This document shows positions 55,180 through 64,000 of a DNA stretch of 64,000 nt, piece after piece. Position 1 is the stretch's first letter, and each line of letters opens with the position of its first letter. A program made the position numbers and the translations under genes. The notes under the pieces are model-generated. The model searched no databases. It was given only the letters and a program-made list of their open reading frames with translations, and was not told the origin of the DNA. This DNA is from Ifrita kowaldi (taxonomy: Eukaryota; Chordata; Aves; Passeriformes; Cinclosomatidae), in the NCBI GenBank assembly GCA_013398055.1, contig VZRS01015033.1, forward strand, positions 1 to 64,000, given 5' to 3'.

Positions 55180-55545
55180 TGTAGGAAGAAAATCTGGAAA
55201 GCAACCACCCGGCCCAGTTATGCCAACTTTTACAAGTTCACTAGGCAGTCAGGTATGACTGTGGGGTCACTGACTACCAGGAATCACCAAAGAGACCCCC
55301 AGGACAAATGAAGGCATGCGCCGAGAGGAGGACCACATGTCAAGGATTTGGGGGGAATTATTATCATATGTGTGTTTATTCTGAGACGATCAATGCATAT
55401 GTATGTAAAATACACTATGTAAACATAAAATATCCTGTACTCAACATACATGATATCTGAACGAGCAACCTCCTCCTGCATCCGGCCAAATAAAGAATGC
55501 CTGCTTCTTAATGCCACACTGGGGCTAAGGAGTTTCATTTTTACT
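55180..55545 (+). mobile_element. ERVL-like solo LTR in GNAQ intron
   Basis: Starts at TGTAGGAAGA and carries a polyadenylation signal, AATAAA at 55489-55494, followed by 'gaatgcctgcttctta' and 'ccacactggggctaagg', typical of the R/U5 end of avian ERVL LTRs as I recall them. It is inserted opposite to GNAQ transcription. The 3' end is approximate, and no internal retroviral sequence is present. Confidence 0.65.
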
Positions 55546-58500
55546 GATTTTTATAACAACATCATTGGATTAATCTTTAACTCCTAGGCTGCTCCTGAAA
55601 CCACTTTGCATTATATCTGTAATAGCAGCAAAGCCTACGCTTCTATTGGTAACACTCTTTTATCATTGTAGATTAATGTTACAATTCGATTAGTTCCGAA
55701 CTGTTAGGCTGACATGATGTGGTTAATACAGAGTCAGAACAAATATGGCTTGAAACACAGGAACTAACTTACTCTTTTTATTATAATTACTATTTAAAGT
55801 TGCAGCCCCCTAAAAAAGACTGTTTCATCACCAAATGGGGCTCCAGAGAACGACAAGAACGTGAATCCTGCAGATTCTGCTGTTGCTGAGCCATACAACA
55901 ATCTGTCAGATAACTCAGACAGTTTTGCCATAAGTGTATCTTTACTTCCGTTAATTTGCATTTTAGAGGCCAACATAAACATGACTAGGAACTTGAAAAA
56001 ACCCAAAGCATAAAACAACAAAGGAAAAGAAAAAACAAATAGTAAACTAATTCAATTTTGTAGTCGAAGTTGATGATTTGGTCTGTTAAACTGTACTGCA
56101 TATTGCTATGATGCATGAAAATAAATAGCTGAATTTATCTATTGAGAAACTAATGTGGAGTAATAAAACATTTGCTTTCATGCAGTCAGATCTCACGACT
56201 CATATTGATTTCAATAGTGCCAGGATTTCATTCTGAAAGGAAAGCAACTAATGTGAACATAGCTGAGCATAAAACATAAGTCCTTGGAATAACTGTTAAT
56301 ATGACAGTATTTTCTTCTCAGAATTCTATAAAGACTACTTCTCTAAACAAGACCTTAAGGAAAGGCAATGGGAACTACCTAGTACAGTTGTATCTGTTTT
56401 ATGGTCCACCTCAAAAAGTTCAGCTCCATGGCACACCTGCAACTCCAGAAATACTTGTTGGCAAGTATCAGAGTCTTCTTCACGAGACTAAACAAGCTCA
56501 GGTCTCTCACACGGTCTTCACAGGACATTGGCTCTGGGCCCTTCATGCTTTTCCCAACAGATTATGTGGCCACGAAATTCCATTTATAAACCCTTTGCAA
56601 GTAATTTCAAAGAGAAATTGAAGCAAATTGTGTTAAGAACAGTGAACTGACATTTTGATATACTGTCATTCGGATGTGTAGTCTGCAGGTATTTTGCAGG
56701 AATTGAAAGATGGCCTAGAGATTTTCAAGTAAATTTTATCTGCCTGTATAAAGAAACACAGGTCCTCGGTTTGTCATAACAGATTAAAATGCTAAAATTG
56801 CTTCATTGTTTTACATTACTATGATTCATTAATAAAAAAAATTAAGTGATTAATTTTTTGACTAATCAATCTCTGCTTAACCTTCTTCTGTCTTTCATAT
56901 CTCTGTTTATCCAATTTTTAAGAGCAAGTCAACTTTCATGAATGTCACAGCAGATGATAAAAACAATTTTTATGCCAGAGTTAATTCCTCTAACAATACT
57001 GCTTATTATCCTCTAAAATTTGTCTTAAAATGGTTTTCTGTTTCTAATGACAGCTCACTCCTTTGCATGCTCACTCTTTTCCTTTATTAAATATGTGTGC
57101 AACATTAGTGCCATAATATTTTTAATCAGTTTAATTAATCCCAATATAACATGGTTGAACTACTGTTCTGAAAAAAAGTTTTCATTAACATGATGCACTA
57201 CTTCTTGTCTAAAAACCAGTTTCATGAAGTAGGGATAGGATTACAAGGAGTATAGAAAGAGTCCAGCATTGGGTATCTGACCTTCTGTCAGACGCAACAT
57301 GAAGGAAGTTTTGCCAAACCAAGCAAGACAGTGTGGCTCTTCAAAAAAACCCCCAAAAAACGAGCAACAGTGGAGAGCAGGCAGTATTTAATAGTTTGTT
57401 CAAGTACTTAATCTCCTTCTATGAGCAGCTCTATCTCACCAAATTCCTTCCAGAAAAATCTTATTTCAGCTTCAACAAAAAATGCTGCAGATAGAAACTT
57501 GAGTAAGTAACATACAGAAACGTGCAGCAGGATCTAGCTCAAGGCTTTCTCAGTAGCTGACATCCATTATCAGCAGTGAAGCCAGCCTTCAACAGCAGCA
57601 GCAACAGCTCATCATAGCCTCCCTGGCTCTGCACGTGGAAAATAAGCAGCCGGATTACTGTTTTCACCATCCCTGAAGATCTGCTGGCCTGGGCAATTTC
57701 CCTGCTCTGTTTTTGTCTGCAGTCAGTCCCAAATCGCATAAAAACATATTGATATTACCAGCTGTTCCTCTATTTTTCTTATTAGGATATACAGACGTCA
57801 GCATAAAATTCTCCATCTTCCATACAACCTGACAGAGTTGCCAGTCCAATGTAAAAACATCATTATGAAACAGAGTAAGAAATACAGCAGACATACTCCA
57901 ATAGTGAATTTGTTAACTATAAACAGGATACATAATCCTGGACCAAGTTATTCTAATATTTAAATAAATATAAAGAAAAAACACTGTACTTACTAATTAA
58001 TCACAAGACTTTATGATTTCATGATTACATACATGTTTTTATGAAAAAAAATAAAATGAGATTTCTTTCTACTATGTACCTGTTATATAAAGGATTTTAC
58101 GCTGGAAAGTTTTTGTACAACCATTAAACATTAACACAAATACTAGCAGAAGTATAAACCACGCTCTCCCACATTTTTATCCAAATGCAAGCTTACTCTT
58201 CAGTAAGTTTTAATGGATTAACAAGGAGTATACTTCCTTCCAATTTTATTTTTATATGTACACTTTCAGTTTTCTTGTTAAAATGATGGATTTCTAGTTT
58301 GGATGTAAATACTGAAATTCTCTTTGCTATCTGTTGCTCTGGAAAAAATTCAATTACTCCTGCAATTAGAGAAATAACAAAATTTAAATAATTTATAGGC
58401 ACTCAATTGTCAGATCTGAAGAATACCTGCAAGAGTGCTAAAACTGCATTTAAGAGCTGTATCAGCTGGCACCCAGTGAAGGGAAAGCAGCATTTCCCAG

Positions 58501-61500
58501 CTAACAAACAGTGCTTTGACAGAAAACACTAAGTACAATATTAATCTGAAACAACAGAGAAGCATTAGTGGAGTTTCACCCATTATTGTCTTTATGATTA
58601 TCTAGAGTGGCATCTAGTGGGCGTACTGTAACTCACATACTGAACGAAAAATGTAGCAATTGCTTTTCTCTTAAAAAATTGTTAGCGGTTTAAGTAGTGT
58701 CTGTTAAAAAAAAATTAGGATTTCACAGATTCTGAGGAACTACACTTTATTGGAATGCAGTGAGAGAGAAGGTGGGGAGGAGGTATTTTTCAGTGAACAA
58801 CTTGTTTTGTGTATATAACTTGTGTATGCTGGCAAAAATGCTTATTTGAGTCAGAGGGAATTCAGAGATGATAACTGTAGAAAATGAGATACTGACGCAA
58901 GAGAACTTCACAAAAAGCACAGGTTAATACTTCAGAAGGTTAGTGTGACTGTAATGGACTCTATTATTCTGACTGATGAAACCTTTTACTGTGAATGTTT
59001 TTTATGTACAACTCTGTATTAACTAGGGATGTCTCCATTATCCAAAGTAAGACTTCCAGCAATTATTTTCATAGAAGCAATGTCAAGCTGTACAGAAAGA
59101 CCTACAGTGTATTTCTTGGCTAAAGATTTAATAAAGCTGCTACGCAAAAGCTGAGAAACAGTAGAGGAAATCAGGAAGTGGGAGGTAAGTGCAGAGTCCT
59201 CCACTATGTAAAAAAGTAAATACAATATCAAAATTGGAACTGCTTCGCATTTTTGCCACCAGTATGAAGTATAATCTTGTAGCTCTACTGGTGTGACTAG
59301 TCATCTAAGTAAAAACTGCAACGGTTGTACAAATATTTTGATGAGTAACACACATGCCATGAGAGGCCATTTCAAACAGAGCTCAGGAATAATTCCTTTA
59401 TTTTGTTCACTGTCTTCAATCTTTTTGTAAACTAGCCTGAAAAAAACAGCTTCTGGTAGAGGACTGGGAAGACATCTCTGTAGGTGAGAACTGTATTTTT
59501 AAATCACCTGGAAGAAGAACTCTCAACTCTCCAATACACTGGTTTTGCAACACTGCATTTGCAAATACATGGCAATTTTATAGACCTAGCAGAGACACAG
59601 ATGAAGCAAGTGACAGATGAAATCTATCAAATCAAGATGTTCAACAACCATCAAAACACAAAAATACAGTCCAAACCAAAAGTGGTCTATAAAGTAGTCA
59701 TAAAATGTGGTTCAAGTATTGCTGCCAAGTATTTTTTAAATGCAAAAATGGCTCTTAAATTATTTTTCATGGTAAAACATGAATGCCAGAATTGGCTAAC
59801 CAATTATAAATGTAGGAACATTTACCAGCAGCATTTCTGGCAGCCTCTGTATGCCGTTTCATGATCATTCAACCCCCCATTTCCATTAGGAACCACCCAC
59901 TTTAATAAAAGAAAGAGAGAGTCTGACTCTTCCTAACGCAAATCCTTCCCAGAACTGACAGTTTACATTCAAAAGGTTTTTCACCCACAAGCCAAAAATA
60001 AATACGCATTTGTGTGGACAGGTATGAACAGATACAATACATCCAGCAATGAGGTTTGTCACAGGGTATTTTCTCAAGTTTCCAAAGAAACAATCACTTC
60101 AGGATATTTGATTTCCCATGGGGAAAAATAGTTAAATAAATAAGTATGAAGACTACCTGAGGATTTTAATTTTAACTGGGAGTTTATATTATCCCTCTGC
60201 CATATGCTCAATTGTTCTGGATTGTTGGTTGTTGATGAAAAAACCAGCCAACTGAAGCATTACATTTATTTATGATGTAGAAAGAGAGAAGTGCTCTGAT
60301 CCCAGAATTGTTTTCTTTCAGCCTTCCTGCTAAGCCATGTACGACTAACCTGTGAATAAGGAACACAGAGTGCTGGAAGAGAAGTGGAAGCATGCCCAGA
60401 TGTGAACAGCATGAGAGTTCTGATGAAAAAATGAAAAGCATTGTTCAGATATTTGCCTCTACAAAGAGTAAACATACTCAGAACTGTGCAGCCTTGCGCT
60501 ATTTCTTATTTTGCCCACAACAAAACCAAGTGTGACTGGAACACTGTACCAATTTGTTACCTGTTAATGTATTACACAAATGAACCCAAAGCAAGTTCCA
60601 TCTAAGCTCATCTGTTTTGCAGATGTACTTTTGTTCAGATTCAAAATGTAAGCATGCGTGCCTGCATCTCCATACCTGTATAAACACAAATGAGCTAACA
60701 ATAAAAATGCCCATCCTGGGTTTCATGTAATTATTTTAATGTAATTTTAATAAATTAGATTTTAACTGGAGTATTTTTTAACAAACCAAGCAACACTGAT
60801 CCTTTCTACGTGGGACAATCTACAAATAACAAGATTTTCCATCAATCAGAAGAACAGTGCCTTTATTCAGTTACTTGAAGCACAAAAACATTGCAGAAAA
60901 CCACTCTACAAAGTTAATTCAGTTTCATTCTGCAGTTATGGCTGAGACACTGAAGCCCTAATTTTCTTAATATCCTGTTCTGCCTTCATCTGATAAAACT
61001 GCGAGACAGGTCTTCAGTGTAAATTAAGTACTGAGAAGGTAACTACATTAATGCAGATATCCACTGTCAAATAAAGTAGGGTTCTTCATGGGTATTAAAG
61101 AAGCTATGGCAAAACCTTACGGCATGACTATGAAGATGACCCCCACGGAAACAAAAAAAACCCCCTCCTTTCACATGTCTAGGAAATATTATGTTTTTTC
61201 TAGAATCAAAGAACAGTTTTGGAGTGGATCTTCATGTGGAAGTCATCAGGTACAACTCCTTGCTCCCAGCAATGATGGTATTTGTCACCATATCATTTTA
61301 CGCATGGCTGTGTTCAGTCAAGCTTTGAACATGTCTCTCAGGATCTAGATCCTACCTCTCTGAACGAACAATTCCGCTTTGAGCCCTCATGATACAGGAA
61401 CACCAAGTTAAAAACAGTTTTACTGATCTGTATCTACAGACTGTGTAGCCACTGTATCTACAGACTATTAAGTCACTTCAATGATCCCCTGTTGGTAATG

Positions 61501-62384
61501 TTTCAGACAAAATATTTTTAAGAGCACCCTTCTTCCTGGAGTATTTAGCTCCACGCTGCTTCCATAAGAGACTCAGTCAGATGTCCCTTCCTCCTGTCAT
61601 CTATCCTGTTCCACTTGTCTGAGATCCCTTGAATTCCTGAAAGATTCGCGCAATGGCTATTGGAAATGTTGCTCCAAGCCACCTCCAGACCTCCTGGTTC
61701 TGTTCACATCTCAAAAATTATGCCTTCTTACTGCCAGTGCTATGCAAACATCTGGTAGCGGTAAATGAACCGACTATTCTACATTTCCAGAACCTGCAAG
61801 ACTTGATGAGGATCACAGCTTACTTTGTAAATAACAGCTACTGCTTTAGAAGTCTGTAGACTCAGGATTAAAAGCTGTCAGACAATGGGATGCTGAACAC
61901 AGAATGAGAGAGCATAAAGGTACAGCAGCAGAATTCTCAATAGTACAAGCAGCGGTCTTCACACATCTGGCTGCTACACCACTGTACATCACACTGCAGC
62001 AATGAAGCCAGTTTAGACGAGTTTCTGAGGAATTCCTTCAGTTCAGAATGAAGAGAAATGTACCTCATGCAAAAATCTGTGCTGGAGTATTTCAGAAGTG
62101 ACTGATCAGGATTGGAAGAAAAAAGATTCAATCTGGTTACCACACCAGGTTAGACGATGCAGGTTCTTAAAGCAGACAAACCATTTGGCTCCATATTGTA
62201 AGGAAGTGAAAGCCAGTGGACAAGAAGATGGGGAAATTATCTTTACGGAATAATTTTTTTTTAATGTCCATTGAGCAATACAGCATTTGCCAAGCTCTCT
62301 GAAGAGACAGATCCTAGAAAACACCTTAATATGTGAGAAAGGAGACTAGGGAGGAAGTAATGGCAATATTAGACACAGCTTGAA

Positions 62385-62445
62385 GAGACAGAATCATAGA
62401 ATGGTTTAGGCTGGAAAAGACCTTTACGATAATCTGTCTAGGATT
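62385..62445 (-). mobile_element. Short CR1 3' tail in GNAQ intron, antisense
   Basis: 'gaatcatagaatggtttagg' followed by 'ctggaaaagacctttacg' is the reverse complement of a CR1 3' terminus. About 60 bp remain. Confidence 0.75.
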
Positions 62446-64000
62446 TGTTAAGCCAAAGAATCAATTTTCCTATTATTTTACAGAATTCTTAAACCATTCC
62501 TGCCTGCTTCACACATTACAATCCTTTTCCATAAGAACTGTAATGTGGGATCAAACCTGTAAATACACAGATTATAAGCAGATGGTTCTTTTGATAAAAC
62601 TTGAATGAAAATTGAGTGGCAGTTTGATGATCAAAGGGAAGGGAAGGTACTGCTGTTTTAAGAGAAATTCCATTGCATTATAATGTTAAAACTACCAATT
62701 TTGGCTGCAGCTAAATCAAATGTAATTTCTTAAGACATAGCACAAGCTTGAAAAAAGGCTTTAAACAAAAGCTGTTTTTTAAAAAGTACAGTACCCTACT
62801 TAACAATCTCCTCTTACCAAGGAGGTTCATAATTTACCTCCAATCCTGTTAGAATTTCACATTTTGCAATTTAACCAAAATATATTATCTCTGATGAGAA
62901 TAATTTTAAATGGGCATTTTCCCCCAAAATACTTTGTGCAATGGTCAGAACACTCATGATGACTTACATCTAAAAATCACCTTTTATCAATGCATACTTC
63001 ATGCTTTCTAATGCCTCTGCTGCTTTGCATTCTCTGAAAATACCTTGGGAAAGACAGCATTTACTTTTTGATAGTTCAGAAAATTTCTAATTTTCACTTA
63101 GCCTATTAATTCATTCATTTAGCTGAACTGAGGAAATTGTATTCTGTCTTTCTGGTTTTGCTCTGAGAACACTAGAAAAATAAAAACATACATATAACCA
63201 CCACAGAGCTATACAAACTATATGAAATCTTATATACCTGAAGACTTTTAGTGCACTAATAAATATGTACAACTTGCAATGAACACTGTTCTCTATTGTG
63301 CTGTTTCTAAGTACTTAACTAGCTGTGCAAAGATGATGAAACCCTCCTTTTTACGGAACTCTATTTTACAGATATACTGCTATCTCTGATGCTTGCACAC
63401 CTGGCAGGGGACCCACCTACCTCAAGCACCTCTAGTTCTTCCATAACTGCAAGTGGTTACTAGTTCTCTTACAAAGCTGGAACTAATTTTTCTAATTATT
63501 GCACTGAGACTCTCAGATTTTACATGTTGAAAGGAGCTACCTCTAACACATACTCAAATGCAGAATATCCTGGAAATCTAGAAAAAAAAATCCTTTATTA
63601 AATCTAGAAAAAAACCACTTTATTTTAAAAAAAATAAGTTGATTTTAAACATGAAAAAAGTTCTGAATTGTGCCGTTTGACAAAACTGCCAATTTCTCCA
63701 AATTTGTTGGCATAATTCAGAGCCAGAGTGTGACCTACAAGACACAAGATATCATAAATCCATTTAACAAAGAGATGATTCCTTCATTTTTTATCTCGCT
63801 TCTAATCCTATTGGAGTTTTCTGAAAAATTGAAAAGGTCAAACACCTAATAATTTAATTTATAACATGTTCTCCTTTGTCACATCACATCAGACTGATGG
63901 AATATTTACTTAATTTACCATACTATTAATGTAATTAGTATATTATGACCTCTGGTTCAAATTTTGTCCCCCTTTTCAACAACGAAACTAGACAGACTTT

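Larger units (their letters stand above)
54541..64000 (-). other. GNAQ: GNAQ intron upstream of exon 6 (partial)
   Basis: From the acceptor at 54541 to the window edge. Contains one ERVL-like LTR (55180-55545) and one CR1 3' tail (about 62385-62445). Several short open frames of 60-126 codons occur here but none resembles a known protein or has splice or codon support. The previous exon is outside the window. Confidence 0.85.

Noticed and set aside
59484..59864. 126-codon plus-strand open frame inside the GNAQ intron
   Set aside because: No known family and not flanked by convincing splice sites. Random frames of this size are expected in AT-rich introns.

Overview
This window is vertebrate nuclear DNA, and almost certainly a songbird. 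Three things support that. It is littered with 5'-truncated CR1 LINE copies of avian type. It holds a tRNA-Ile-headed SINE with a CR1-like tail, of the kind described in zebra finch as TguSINE1. It carries several solo LTRs of avian ERV type. Coding density is that of an animal intergenic and intronic region: only about 345 bases in 64 kb are convincingly protein coding.

The one gene I can name is GNAQ (G protein alpha subunit q), on the minus strand. Two exons are present: the penultimate (54387-54540, 154 nt) and the last (50667-50857, 191 nt including the stop). They are in matching phase and have canonical splice sites. Diagnostic residues fit GNAQ better than GNA11 or GNA14. The right end (54541-64000) is the intron upstream of these exons, and the rest of the gene lies beyond the window. 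From 50666 leftward runs the 3' UTR, possibly to an AATAAA at 46755-46760. It contains a perfect 8-bp hairpin, an AT microsatellite abutting a Pumilio-type site, and a long homopurine tract (in the mRNA sense).

Layout from the left: 1-39.2 kb is repeat-rich intergenic DNA with nine recognisable CR1 pieces (plus a tiny one), one SINE and three related ERV solo LTRs. At 17908-21608 an 1850-bp block appears twice in tandem with a single N exactly at the junction, most likely two unmerged contig ends. At about 39.4-40.0 kb is a strong CpG island with plausible splice donors facing both ways, the best candidate for an unannotated promoter. From 40.0 to 55.1 kb I recognise no interspersed repeats; this stretch covers the GNAQ 3' flank, 3' UTR, last exon and last intron. 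The intron at the right end holds one ERVL-like LTR and one CR1 tail.

I did not find a previously undescribed biological system. In my recollection of the human order, GNA14 lies downstream of GNAQ on the same strand, but no GNA14 coding exon could be recognised here. Repeat family names are from memory of consensus sequences, without alignment.
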